Position numbers and translations under genes: made by a program
Notes under the pieces: model-generated
Databases searched by the model: none
What the model saw: only the letters and a program-made list of their open reading frames with translations
Told to the model about the DNA's origin: nothing
Shown: positions 31,217 to 42,836 of the stretch, piece by piece
Layout of the letters: every line of letters begins with the position of its first letter
Numbering within the stretch: the stretch's first letter is position 1
Origin: Coprinellus micaceus
Taxonomy: Eukaryota; Basidiomycota; Agaricomycetes; Agaricales; Psathyrellaceae
DNA: 64,000 nt
Reading direction: 5' to 3'
Assembly: GCA_951394405.1 (NCBI GenBank)
Contig: OX596342.1
Span: 1,302,001 to 1,366,000, forward strand

Positions 31217-32592
31217 CAAAGAGAGCGCGAGCGTCACTAACTAAGTACTACAGCATTTATGAGAAGTGAGATGTTGACAATTTGGAGATGCCCGGCGCTT
31301 GAGGTTTTACCCCCAACCAGCAGACAGACAATGAAAGGCCTTGTGGCACTAACAGATCGGTATATTGAGTCGGCATTCCCGCCCAGCCCAGTCCAATCCC
31401 AGCCAGTACCAGTCCACCACAAGGTGTTATGGGCCCCGGGGGCACGCCTTGCCTGCCCCCAAACGGTGTCCCTCACGGTAACCGTGCTTCGGGTACCCCT
31501 CATCCACATCAGTTGCGAGGACTGACACGTCAGGGTACCTACCCAACTCCCTTCACGCGAGACCTTTAACCAGCAGAGGCCAGTCCAAACCAAACGGGGC
31601 TGCGTCCTCTCAACCATCCCCCTGTGGGGCGTATTGGAACCGAAAGGCATTCGCCTTTGGGTTATCCTCTAAAAACCAAACAAGTTCTCGCACAAAGCGG
31701 GGATCCCGATCGTATGTTTGCAGCACACCGCACTGCGTAAAGATATGGTGACGAGTTTGCACCGGACAGCCGCATTCACATTCGTGATTGTCATGGCCAG
31801 GTATGCGGAACCGGGAGTAGTACTCTCCAGTGGGCGCGTGGTTGAGAATGGCCCTGCACATACGTGCACATAGCGCATTACTCTCATTTACATGTCGGAG
31901 CCATACTCCCCCATTGGAGTATGTCGGACGGGTTGGCTTCCCCTTGGGGTCGCGCAGCACCATGAACTGGTGCCCTAGATAATCTGGGTTGCGTGCCTGA
32001 GTAGCCCACGCGTCCAGTGCGGAATCGGCAACATGCTTGCGCACGCTATCGAGAGAGGTAGCGGGTCTCACCCCTGCAGGAGTGGGAGGGAGGCTCCGCG
32101 CGTGCAAATGAGCACGATGTTGAAGACCCCACTTCAGTTTGGAAGGGGTCTCAATGAAGTCCACCCGTCTGTCCGCCTTGGCGGCAAACCAGGTGCGGAG
32201 GGCCTTGCAGGTCGCAAGCGAAAATGCCTGGCCCGAATGGATCCCCGGATCAACTGCTCTCTTAGCCATGGCCAGAGAATCAGTGAATATCGCAATCTGA
32301 TCACAATCTTCTAGGGCCGTAGCCCTTCCGATTGCCATGCGAATCGCTAGGAGCTTGGCGTCAGACGACAGGACACGTCCCCCGCCGCCCATCCCGTCCG
32401 CACCAAGTGCGTAAAGAATAGGCCTGCGTCTTCGGTGGAGCGCTGACGCACCCCTCCCATTTGATTTGGATCGACAAGATCGTACTTGATCATGTCAAAC
32501 TGAAAACGGTTGGAAATCATCTTTTCAACCAATTTACCAAGGGTGTTCAAGAGCACAATGGGGATGACGGAGGACAGCGGATAATGATCCGA
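31217..32592 (-). mobile_element. LINE copy I (alpha family), internally deleted
   Basis: This is a minus-strand remnant. Its 3' UTR (31217-31609, no gene) lacks the last ~60 nt and poly(A), replaced by T1 at 31216/31217. The 5' side is cut by LINE J at 32592/32593. Inside, the EN, RT and RNase H pieces are joined by two large deletions. Confidence 0.88.
31610..32592 (-). pseudogene. ORF2 remnant of LINE I with two internal deletions
   Basis: Reading 5' to 3' on the minus strand, SDHYPLSSVI of the endonuclease is fused directly to PIVLLNTLGKLVEKM of the RT (near 32565). RT continues to LVRTGWAAG, then jumps near 32390 into RNase H at GRVLSSDAKLLAIRM. From there RNase H and the CECGCPVQTRHH knuckle are open to the stop at 31610-31612. 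The RT-RNase H joint shows a CAGGAC-like shared word in both parent positions. The RT catalytic YVDD is deleted. Confidence 0.88.
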
Positions 32593-33049
32593 TTTTTTTT
32601 TTTTTTTGATGATGAAATCATCTTTTATATACCGGGGCACAAAGGCAGTCCGGTCGCTAGCTAATACACAAAGTATTTCTACGATACATACAACTAACAG
32701 TTAAGAGACGAACACGCATAAACGCAGCGATAGGGCGAAAGATAGAGCTCCCCCGAAGTGAAGTTCAAGACTCGTGTGCGAGGCCTTTGTAGGCGACGCC
32801 AGAAGGACAAGCTTTATCGCGGTGCCCCTCCCCAGACTTAGCCGACCGGCTACTAAGCCAACGTGTTTCGATCCATGCTCCCGGGGGGTTCCCTACACCC
32901 CCCGGCATGCACCTCCGTAGAAGCACACTACTTGGTCCAGCGTTCATCCGCAATCAGTTGTAGGGACTGACACGTCACGCCAACTACCCAGTCCTACGCA
33001 CGCCAACTGTTGGCCTTTACAGCACCATCCAGAGAGGGCCGCAAGCCAC
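32593..33049 (-). other. 3' UTR and poly(A) of LINE J
   Basis: There is no gene. It is the beta-type 3' UTR with GACGTGTCAGTCCCTACAACTGATTG (complement at about 32950-32980) and a terminus related to the common one. The last bases before the tail read TGATTTCATCATC, an altered end compared with CTGAATTC in B. Confidence 0.75.
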
Positions 33050-35630
33050 TCATCCAATACCCACTGGCGGTGGGTGATGATATTGGAACCTGAAACTAAA
33101 GGCGGGCGGGTTCTCCATCAAGAATCCGACGAACTCTCGCACAAAGCGGGGAGTCCGATCGAGAGTTTCAAGCACTCCGCAGTGCGTGAAGATATGACGC
33201 CGGGTCTGCGTCGGGTGACCACACTCACATTCATGAGTGTCATGGCCTGGAATATTAAACCGTCGATAGTACTCGCCTATCGGGGCATGATTGAGAACGG
33301 CTCTGGCGAAGCGGGCGCAGAGTATGTTGTCCTCGTTGACATTACGTAGCCACGTACCGCCATTGACGTACGTGGGACGAAGAGGCTTCCCCTTGGGGTC
33401 GCTGAACACCAGGAACTGGTGTCCGAGATAGTCAGGGTCGCAGGCCAAGGTGGTCCACGCATCCAACGCTGAGTCGGCAACATGCTTGCGCACGCCATCC
33501 AATGAGGTTTCAGGCCTTTCCCCTAAGACAATAGGAGGGAGGCTGCGAGCACGAACATGTGCTTTGTGTTGAATCCCCCACTCCAACTTGGAGGGGACTT
33601 CAACGAACATAACCTTGCGGTCAGGGAACCCTGACAGCCAGGCGGCTAGCTTCCGACAGACGGTAAGCGAATGGGCCTGCCCTGAATGAACAGACAGATC
33701 TACCGCTCGTTTTGCCATAGCAATAGAGTCGGTGAAGATGACTATCCGGTCGCAGTCCTCGAGGGACGTGCCCTTAAGAACTGCGTTCCGGATCGCAAAG
33801 AGCTCGGCGTCAGACGCCAGCACCTTGCCCACTGCCCAGGCAGACGAGCCAGAAAGGTCGACCGGGCCTTCGAAAACGAAGGCCGCAGTCGCATGATGCC
33901 TGGTCGATGTCTTGGGAACAGACACATCCGTCCCAAAACACACCGTGCGTGGTTGCCCACGCACGACGTTGAACAGGGTATTGAGTTCGGTACGCCTCCG
34001 GTTGAGGGGTTCCTCACCATAGGTATCGTACTCATTGAATTTGACCTGGGCCTCAAAGAGGTCCATAAGTCGAAGACCTGGCGAGGCCTCCTCGGCAACA
34101 GGAGAGAAGACCTCCGTGAGCGAACCCAGATTCTTGGCCGTCTGAGTGATCGCATCACGCACCTTGCCCTGCTTCTCAAGTGGAAGCCAGACAGATGAAC
34201 CGTAATGTGGATCGGCACCCTTCCGGAATTCCTCAGGTAAGAGGGAGCGGAGAGGGTGCGTTTCCGAGAGAGTCGCTGTCCTGAAGACCGCCCGCTGGGA
34301 CAGCTTTCGAAGATGGAGACGAATGGGAGGGAGGCCTGCAAGGCACTCCACTCCTCCAGTAGGGGAGGTGCGAAACGCCCCCACAATCCAGCATGCGGCC
34401 TTACGCTGCATGGTGGTCAGAGGTTTGAGGGCGCCAATGTTCTTGGCTCCCTCGTAATACCAGAGTCTATGTCCGTAAGTTGCGACCGGAAGGACGCAAG
34501 CACGGAACAAGATCCGTTTGTTCTTGGGAGTTAACCCTCGAGTAGAATTGCCCAGCATTCTCATGGCCATTACAGTGGTGAGTGCTTTGCAGGTATAGTA
34601 TCGTACGTGCTCTTGGAAAGTGAGCTTCCGATCAAAGTAGAAACCCAAGTATCTCCAAAACTTCTTGGGTTTGAGAGGGGTGTCCCCTGTGAAGGGGGCG
34701 AACCCAAGGTCGATAGGGCGATCCCAACCGGAATGCGCTCTACTGAAGTGAAACAGCTCATTCTTGGTATGTTCCATAACCAAGCCCGCCGCTGTAAATA
34801 AATCGAACATAACTGTGTATGCGTGGCGAAGCATCACGCAGTTCGTTGCGATGTCAGGAGACTGAGCCGCGAAGGATCCGTCATCCACATAAGATATGAG
34901 AGTGGTGCCAAGGCCCCGCTCCCTTATGCAATATAGCTTCATGATAGGAGCTACGATAAGCGCAGACAGGACTGGGGACAGGGCAGAGCCCTGGCCCACT
35001 CCAACATCTGCACGGAATGGTTCCGAGGTGTAGTTGTTCCACACGTAAGACATGTGTCTCTCCACCAGGTATGATTTAAAGAAGGCCACCACCCGAGGGT
35101 GGAAGCCCATCTTGCGAAGTACCTCGAGTAGGAACTCGTGGTTGATCGAGGGGAAGAATTGAGCAATGTCAAAAGCCAACACGCTCGTATGATACCCCTT
35201 GGCCCAACCTGTGCGCACTAGGTGTGTCAGGTATAAGCCAGCGTCTTCGGTGGAGCGCTGACGCACCCCTCCCATTTGATTAGGATCGACAAGATCATAC
35301 TTGATCATATCGAACTGAAAGCGGTTGGAAATCATCTTTTCAACCAATTTACCGAGGGTGTTCAGGAGCACAATGGGCCTGAACGCCTTCGGCGTTGAGT
35401 AGGATGGTTTATTCGGTTTAGGGATAATAACTGATACTGAATCCTTAAAGTGTTTCGGCCAATGCCCCACCTCCATGCATGCATTGGCCAAATCAATAAT
35501 GAGACACTCACACTCGGGTGCGGCGAGGATGTACTTCAGGTGAGCCCACGTTACATGGTCTGGGCCTGGAGCGGAGCGTGGCGAACACGCCTGGAGTGCC
35601 TCTCGCAGCTCCAAGGATGAGAATACAGGC

Positions 35631-36681
35631 GGGGCCCCTGTAGCCCAGTGGTGTGGGCCACTAAAGACCAGGAGAGGTGGCTATGCAAGTCACTGGAAGG
35701 TTGTGGGTTCGATCCCTGCTCATCCCCTGGTACCATAAAGCTAGGTTAGGCGTGTGACCAACAGTGGATACTGTCACATGCTCGGATGACTGGGTTGGGT
35801 AAACCATTCCCAGGCATGCGGCTGGGTTGATCCGGCATGGTCTAGAGTCGTGTTCGAACTCGCACCAACCAGACGACCGAGGCCATGGGCAAGCCCGCTC
35901 GGTCCGGGAAGGGATGGCCTAGGGGACCAGCCGCACTACCCCAATCTGGCAGAAAAAAGGGTGAAACCTTATCTGTCGTACCCGATATGGGAGCGAAAGC
36001 ACAGGGGTTGGGAAGCGAGGGATATATTTATAACAGCCGGAACGGCCTCCGGGCCCACGGTACCCTCCACTCCAAAGACCCGGTCCATTGGGCAATGGCA
36101 TAAACCGGCGTTAGTAGGAGTCGTTAGTCGGCAGTAGTAGTTGTGGGAATGATGTGGCAAATCCTGGCTTCGGGCACGAGGGCACGGCACCTGTTGTGAG
36201 TAGGTGGGGTTCTAACTCCCTGGCCGAAAAACTAAGGTGGTTAACCGTTCCGTCCGATGTGGGCGGCAGTCAGACCCAGACGAAATAACTCCGGGCCCAG
36301 GGTTAAACCTCGGGATTGCATACCCGGTTGGCTGCAGGCAAGGCAGAGACCCGGAACAGATGGGGATCCGCGCCGGTTGGCATCAGCGAACCATCTGCCT
36401 GGGAACGGGAACTCTAATAAGCGGGGCTCTATACGAACTCCCTGCTGAAGCGCGGGCCGTAGCGGATCAGGACAGTCTCCTGCATACCGACTCGAGGGCA
36501 CTAAATTCTCTGTCGGTTCACCTGATGTGATCAATCAGGTCTGAATCTAAGTTGATTCCGGAGTACCACGAAAGTGGCCTGCCGCCTTGCAAGAGCGCGG
36601 TGGATAGGGGTTCTCTGCCTAACGGCGGGGGGCCCTAAACTTCGCAAAAGATGAATTCAAAAAAAAAAAAAAAAAAAAAAA
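35631..36681 (+). mobile_element. tRNA-headed SINE with LINE-like 3' tail
   Basis: This is a 1,051-bp plus-strand insertion in ORF2 of J, flanked by the 16-bp TSD GGATGAGAATACAGGC (35615-35630 and 36682-36697). It starts GGGGCCCCTGTAGCCCAGTGG, a pol III A-box-like segment. A B box GGTTCGATCC lies at 35706-35715. A second B-box-like GTTCGAACTC is at 35852-35861, so the head may be dimeric. The 3' end reads GCAAAAGATGAATTC plus 23 A residues, nearly the terminus of LINE B (ACAAAAGCTGAATTC-A). It has no coding ORF. Mobilisation by the alpha/beta LINE machinery is a strong inference. 1 kb is long for a SINE. Confidence 0.85.
35640..35715 (+). promoter_or_regulatory. Putative RNA polymerase III A and B boxes of the SINE
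   Basis: TAGCCCAGTGG at about 35640-35650 fits the A-box consensus TRGYNNARNNG. GGTTCGATCC at 35706-35715 fits the B box GGTTCGANNCC. The spacing (~56 nt between boxes) is longer than in a plain tRNA and would suit a tRNA with an intron or long variable arm. Confidence 0.65.
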
Positions 36682-37993
36682 GGATGAGAATACAGGCCAC
36701 TCTCGGACATCAAGGTCCTCCAGCGGTTCCAGTACGCTCGTATCGATCGGACGATCATTGACCGCATTGTAAGTGCCATGCAAGGCACCCCAAAGTTGAC
36801 CGAGTTCGTGACAAGGCTCTCCATTGAATTGGATAGCCTCGCTAGGAGGGTTTTTGCGCTCCTTGATCCAGGACATAAGATCCCAAGGACGCCCGTGAGT
36901 TTCTGAGATATCTTTGATGCGCTCATCAAAGAACTCGCGTTTGGTCTTTCTTACAACAGACCGGAATGCACGATGGGTCTCTGGGGAGTTATCCCCTTGA
37001 TACTCGTCGTACGCCTTTTGACACTCTTCATCCCACCACTTCTTGGAGTGAGGAGTGACGATGTATTCTTCAGAGTGGGCGAGCCAAGCTCTGTTGAATA
37101 CGTTCACGATAGCAGAGGAGAGGGAGTCAATCCCCTCTCTGCTACCAAGGTCGTGTACGCCGTTAAGCGCCGGCAAGTCTTGCATGACTTGCACTAAGAA
37201 CTCCGTCTCTGAATCCGACTTGGGTTTCAGGGTACGGCCTTGGATCCTCTCAACTGCATGGTCAAGATGGATGACGGAGGTGAGTGGAACATGGTCCGAC
37301 TCTCCTTGAAGGGGGAGGTTCCGGAGCGTGGCGCTCGCGATGACTTCCGGAGGGGGAAGGAACACCAGATCTATGACAGACCTGATATTCTCATCGGCTC
37401 GGGACACAAAGGTGGGCCCGATGTTCTGGGGTGGAGCGTACTCCAAGCCCAGAGTAGCAGCAGTGTCCATTAGGAGCACGGCCTTTGCCCGGTGGTGAAC
37501 GACCTCATCGTCCCACTGGCTCCAGTGACAATTGAAATCCCCTGACATATGATGTAACTGGGGAAGTCAATGCGCACGATCAGCAATGAGGTCGATTCCT
37601 CTGTGCTGGTCGTCGGAGTAAACGTTCATGAGATGAATAGGCTCATTCCCCACAAAGAGGGAGATGATCATAACATCCCGATCGTCGATAAGGTCTCGAC
37701 GGTACGTCGGACGCATAGTGTCCAGACGTCTAGAAATATAGGTTAAAACACGAGGCTTTATCCCAGGGGCCACGGCCGGCGCGAGGCACAACCATTGTGG
37801 ATGGCGAGGTGAGCCAATCACCTCGGAGCCCTCCTTATCCGTAGCTGAGGGGGCATGTCTTATCAATCGCCAGGGCGGCTCTTGGAGAAAGAGAACATCG
37901 AATTTATTACATTCGCGCTCGAGAAATACATTCAGAGACTCGTAAGACTTCGCAATGTTAAAAGTACATATCCGGAGTTTATTGATTAGCGAC

Positions 37994-38500
37994 CTAACCA
38001 TTTAAAACCGGATGTGCGTGAGTGATTTGCCTGCCGTGTTGTTGAATAACGCGTACCTTGGCATAGAGGGAATCGATCTTGGGACGATCGAAACGAGCGG
38101 TCCAGAACTCACACCGCCGATCCGTGGCGATGTGACCTTCCTTACGACAGTTGATGCACCTCCGAGTGTGAGGGCAGGGGGTGACCTCCGGGGGAGTGGG
38201 GTCGATAGGAGGGTTAGCCTTGGGCTGACCCTTGCAGCACGTCGCGTGCAAGCGATGCTCGTGTTCGTGATGAGGCTGGCCGCAGATTGGGCACCGTGCG
38301 TGAGCTCGGCATCCGACAGTAGGGTGACCCCAACGCCAGCAATTCTGGCAGAGAGGGACACCGGGTTGGGGGGTTGCTCCACAGATGAAGCACTCCCGCC
38401 CAAGAACGATGATGCGCTTGTCGATCAAGCACTTCGCGCGGGACCCGTGTTGGGAATCCCAGATGTTGAAGTAGGCCGTGGCAGAGGTGCTACGGTCCGA

Positions 38501-38503
<3 letters not shown>
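37994..38503 (-). CDS. ORF1 of LINE J, C-terminal part
   Basis: 170 codons are open from the K junction: ESDRSTSATAYFNIWDSQHG, then three knuckles CQNCWRWGHPTVGC, CPICGQPHHEHEH and CINCRKEGHIATDRRC, close to B. The end differs from B. Two extra bases before the ORF2 start move the stop to TAG, giving an 8-nt overlap (ATGGTTAG, 37994-38001) instead of TAATG. The N-terminal part lies beyond K and is not in view. Confidence 0.88.
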
Positions 38504-38532
<29 letters not shown>

Positions 38533-38980
38533 GAAATCAGTTTGTATATACCGGGGCACGATGGCAGTCCGGTTGCTATCAACATACAAAGAGAGCGCAA
38601 GCGTCACTAACTAAGTACTACTGCAATTATGAAACACTAAGGATTTGACGATTTGGAGACGCCCGGCACTTGAGGTTTTACCCCCAACCAGCAGACAGAC
38701 AGTGAAAGGCCTTGCGGCACTAACAGATCGGTATATCGAGTCGGCATTCCCACCCAGCCCAGTCCAATCCCCACCAGTACCAGTCCACCACAAGGTGTTA
38801 TGGGCCCCGGGGACACGCCTTGCCTGCCCCCGAACGGTGTCCCTCAGGGTAACCGCGCTTCGGGTACCCCTCATCCACATCAGTTGCAAGGACTGACACG
38901 TCAGGGTACCTACCCAACTCCCTTCACGCGAGACCTTTAACCAGCAGGGGCCAGTCCAAACCAAACGAGGCCGCGTCCTC

Positions 38981-41900
38981 TCAACCATCCCCCTGTGGGG
39001 CGTATTGGAACCCGAAGGCGAAGGCCTTTGGGTTGTCCTCTAAAAACCAAACGAGTTCTCGCACAAAGCGGGGATCCCGATCGTAAGTTTGCAGCACACC
39101 GCACTGCGTGAAAATATGGTGACGAGTTTGCACCGGACAGCCACATTCACATTCGTGATCGTCATGGCCAGGTATGCGGAACCGGGAGTAATACTCTCCA
39201 GTAGGCGCGTGGTTGAGAATGGCCCTGCACATACGTGCACAAAGCGCATTACTCTCATTAACATGTCGGAGCCATACTCCCCCATTGGAGTATGTCGGAC
39301 GAGTTGGCTTCCCCTTGGGGTCGCGCAGCACCATGAACTGGTGCCCTAGATATTCTGGGTTGCGTGCCTGAGTAGCCCACGCGTCCAGTGCGGAATCGGC
39401 AACATGCTTGCGCATGCTATCGAGAGAGGTAGCAGGTCTCACCCCCGCAGGAGTGGGGGGGAGGCTCCGCGCATGCAGATGTGCACGGTGTTGAAGACCC
39501 CACTTCAACTTGGAGGGGGTCTCAATGAAGTCTACCCGTCTGTCCGCCTTGGCGGCAAACCAGGTGCGGAGGGCCTTACAGGTTGCAAGCGAAAATGCCT
39601 GGCCCGAATGGATCCCCGGATCGACAGCTCTCTTAGCCATGGCCAGAGAATCAGTGAATATCACAATCCGATCACAGTCTTCTAGGGCCGTAGCCCTTCC
39701 GACTGCCATACGAATCGCTAGGAGCTCAGCGTCGGATGACAGGACACGTCCTGCCACGGTGACTCCCTTGCTCCGTTGGTTGCCTAAGCCTTCGTAAACG
39801 TAGGCCGCAGTCACATTATGCCTAGTGGTCTTGGGGACGGACGCGTCCACCCCCATACACACCGTGCGGTTATTGGTACTCAAGGAGTTCCATAGAGTGT
39901 TCAGTTCCTGCCGGCGTCGTTCGAAGATATCTTCGCCGTACCGCTGGAAACTGTTGAAGTGGACCTGGGCCCCATAAAGGTCCATCATCCTAGATCCTGG
40001 AGTATTTTCGACCGTGCATGGCTCGAACTTCTCCGTTAGTTTGGGCAGGCCCCTGAGGGTCTGGCCTATAGCGTCCTTTACGCGGCCGCGGTTCACCAGG
40101 GAGAGGTGACAGGCAGCCCCATAATGGGGAGAGGCACTCCCCCTGTGTTCCTCGGGTAGGAGGGAGCGCAGAGGGTGTGTGTCAGACAGAGTCGCCGTTC
40201 GGAACACTGCACGTTGTGACAGTTTCCGAAGGTGAAGACGAATGGGTGGGAGGCCTGCAAGGCACTCCACTCCCCCAGTAGGGGACGTACGGAACGCTCC
40301 TATTATCCAACATGCTGCTTTACGCTGCATGGAGGTTAGAATTTTGAGTGCGCCTTGGATCTTGGCGCCCTCGTAATACCACAGTCTATGTCCGTATGTG
40401 CAGATCGGAATCACGCACGCACAGAACAAGATGCGTTTGTTCTTGGGCGAGAGCCCTCGAGTAGAGTTCCCAAGCATTCTCATTGCCATTATGGTTGTGA
40501 GAGCCTTGGTCGAATAATACCGGATGTGTTCTTTGAACGACAGGAACCGGTCGAAGAAGAAGCCCAAGTAGCGCCAGTACTGCTTGGGTTTCAGAGGGGT
40601 GTCCCCTGTGAAGGGGGCATATCCGAGATCAAGGGGCATACGGAAGACCGTGTGGCCCTTGGAGAAGTGGAAGAGTTCTGTCTTGTCGTGTTCCAAGACG
40701 CGCCCTGCCTTTGTAAACATATTGAAGAGGCACTGGTATGCATGGTACAGATGCACGCAGTTTTCTTCGACGTCGCGAGATTGGACAATGATGGTGCCAT
40801 CGTCCACGTATGAGATTAAGGTAGCGAGTTTCCCCTCTGGCCTCAACCGAAATAGCTTCATGATTGGAGCTATGACAAGGGCAGACAGCACGGGTGAGAG
40901 GGCAGAGCCCTGTCCCACCCCTACGTCCGCCCGGAAAGGATTCGAAGTAGAGCCATTCCACACATACGATGTGTGGCGCTCCACCAGGTAAGATTCAAAG
41001 AAGGTCACCACCATAGGATGGAAGCCTTGCTTTCGAAGTACCTCGAGTAGGAACTCGTGGTTGATGGACGGGAAGAACTGGGCGATGTCAAAAGCAACAA
41101 CGCTTGTCTTTAACCCTGCTGCCCATCCCGTTCGCACCAAGTGTGTCAGGAACAGGCCAGCGTCTTCGGTGGAGCGCTGACGCACCCCTCCCATTTGATT
41201 TGGATCGACAAGATCATACTTGATCATGTCGAACTGAATGCGGTTGGAAATCATCTTTTCAACCAGTTTACCAAGGGTGTTCAGAAGCACAATGGGTCTG
41301 AACGCCTTTGGGGCAGAGTAGGACGGCTTGTTCGGTTTCGGTATGATAATCGAAAGCGAGTCCTTGAAATGTTTTGGCCAGTGCCCGGTTTTTATGCAAG
41401 CATTGGCCAAGTCCATCACTACCTTTTCACATTCAGGTACAGCGAAGATATACTTCAGATGCTGCCATGTGACATGGTCAGGACCCGGAGCGGAGCGAGA
41501 TGAGCAGGCCTCAAGGGCTTGTCTCATTTCTAAGAGAGAGAACACTGGCCATTCCCTGACAGGCTCGTCAGGGAGTTCGTCCAATAGACTCAGATCGACC
41601 GGTCGGTCGTTGGCCGCATTGTAGGTGCCATGTAAGGCTCCCCAAAGCTGGTCGAGGCTGTCCGTTATGTTGGATAGCCTCGCACGGTGGGTTCTTGCGC
41701 TCCTTGACCCAGTCCATTAGGTCCCAGGGGCGCTTGTCTGTTTCTGAGATATCCTTGATGCGTTCATCAAAGAAATCCCGTCTCGTCTTCTTTACAAGAC
41801 GTCGAAATGCACCACGAGTTTCAGCAGAATCATCCGCTTTCCACTCGTCGTACGCCTTCTGACATTCGTCAGTCCACCACTTTTTTGAGCGGGGAGTAAT

Positions 41901-42836
41901 GATGTACTCTTCAGAGTGGGCGAACCACGCATCAGAGAACACCTTTTCAATCGCCACAGAGAGTTCCTCCACTCCTTCTGCGGTGTTGAGATCGTACAAG
42001 TCGGAGAGACCGGGCATCTCCTTTTCGACCTGCATAAAGAACGGGGCCACCGCATCCTCCTTGAGGGTGTGGCCCTTGATACGCTCAGCATGGTTGCTGA
42101 GTTTGATAACAGATGACAACGGGTAGTGATCCGAAGTCCCCTTGAGGTCCTGGTCCCTGAGCGGTGCCGCTGACAGGACATAGGCAGGTTGAACAAATAC
42201 CATGTCTATAACAGACCTGATATTCGCGTCGGCGTAGGACACATAGGTGGGTCCTGGATTAACGGGTGGGGAGTATTCCACACCTAGACGGGCTGCTGTT
42301 TCCAACAATAGAATAGCTGTATCTCCATGGTTTGGAACGGCATCGTCCCATTCCCTGGAGTGACAGTTGAAGTCTCCCGCCATGTAGTCCATGGTTGGGA
42401 GGGAATTTGCACGGCGATCGAGCAATCGAATAGCTCAATGGTCGGCGTCTGAATATACATTAATGAGATGCATGGGCTCGTCGCCTGCGAACAGGGAGAT
42501 AACCATTACATCTCGATCGTCGATTAAATCTCGACGGTAAGTCGGACGAAGGACGTCCAATCTCTTATTTACATAAACCATGACCCGAGGGAGGGTTCCA
42601 GGTTCAGTGGGGGGGACCATGCAGGTCCACTTAGGGTGACGGGGCGAGCCCCACACAGCTGTACCTTCCTTGTCATGCGCAGAAGGGGCGTGGCGAATGA
42701 GCCTCCAAGGAGGCTCTTGTAAGAAAACCAGATCCAACAATTTACATTGTTCCTCGAGTAATACAATAAGAGAGTCCCAGGACTTCGCAATATTGAAAGA
42801 TAGAACCCTAATCTTCCGTAATGTTGTACTAGACAT
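38981..42836 (-). pseudogene. ORF2 of LINE K: EN-RT-RNase H with one nonsense codon and an 11-nt deletion
   Basis: ATG 42836 overlaps the ORF1 stop by 8 nt. Adding back the 11 missing bases gives 1288 codons, as in C. Lesions: CGA to TGA at 42435-42437 after VYSDADH in the endonuclease, and an 11-nt deletion (ATTGTGACAAG in other copies) near 41658 in the EN-RT linker. Downstream, RT (FDIAQFFPSIN, SYVDDGT), RNase H (CMGVDAS, SDAELLAI, IFTDSLAM) and the CECGCPVQTRHHIFTQC knuckle are uninterrupted to the stop. Confidence 0.9.

Larger units (their letters stand above)
33050..38001 (-). pseudogene. ORF2 of LINE J: EN-RT-RNase H, split by SINE, one nonsense codon
   Basis: The ATG is at 38001 (MVRSLINKLRICTFN). 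The coding segments are 38001-36682 and 35614-33050. The endonuclease has LQEPPWR and GDFNCHW; the RT has FDIAQFFPSIN and SYVDDGS; the RNase H has CFGTDVS, SDAELFAI and IFTDSIAM; the terminal knuckle is CECGHPTQTRRHIFTHC. The single point lesion is CGA to TGA at 37567-37569 in the endonuclease (B has Arg there). All catalytic RT and RNase H residues remain. The Phe run at the SINE edge is its poly(A) read in reverse. Confidence 0.9.
32593..38503 (-). mobile_element. LINE copy J (beta family), interrupted by a SINE and cut by LINE K
   Basis: Poly(T) is at 32593-32607, then 3' UTR, ORF2 (with the SINE at 35631-36681) and the 3' part of ORF1. K enters ORF1 at 38503/38504, so the J 5' end is not in view. 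After removing the SINE and one TSD copy, ORF2 is 1294 codons, exactly the length in B. This confirms the family assignment. Confidence 0.92.

Noticed and set aside
32560..32570. Spliced LINE transcript as origin of element I
   Set aside because: The joints lack GT...AG boundaries in the parent sequences.
35632..35730. A genuine tRNA gene
   Set aside because: Box spacing is too long, the cloverleaf arms do not close cleanly by eye, and the segment is the head of a TSD-flanked poly(A) insertion.
35850..36534. Small ORFs of 60-97 codons in the SINE
   Set aside because: No start context, no motif, and the unit has pol III boxes and a LINE-like tail; treated as non-coding.
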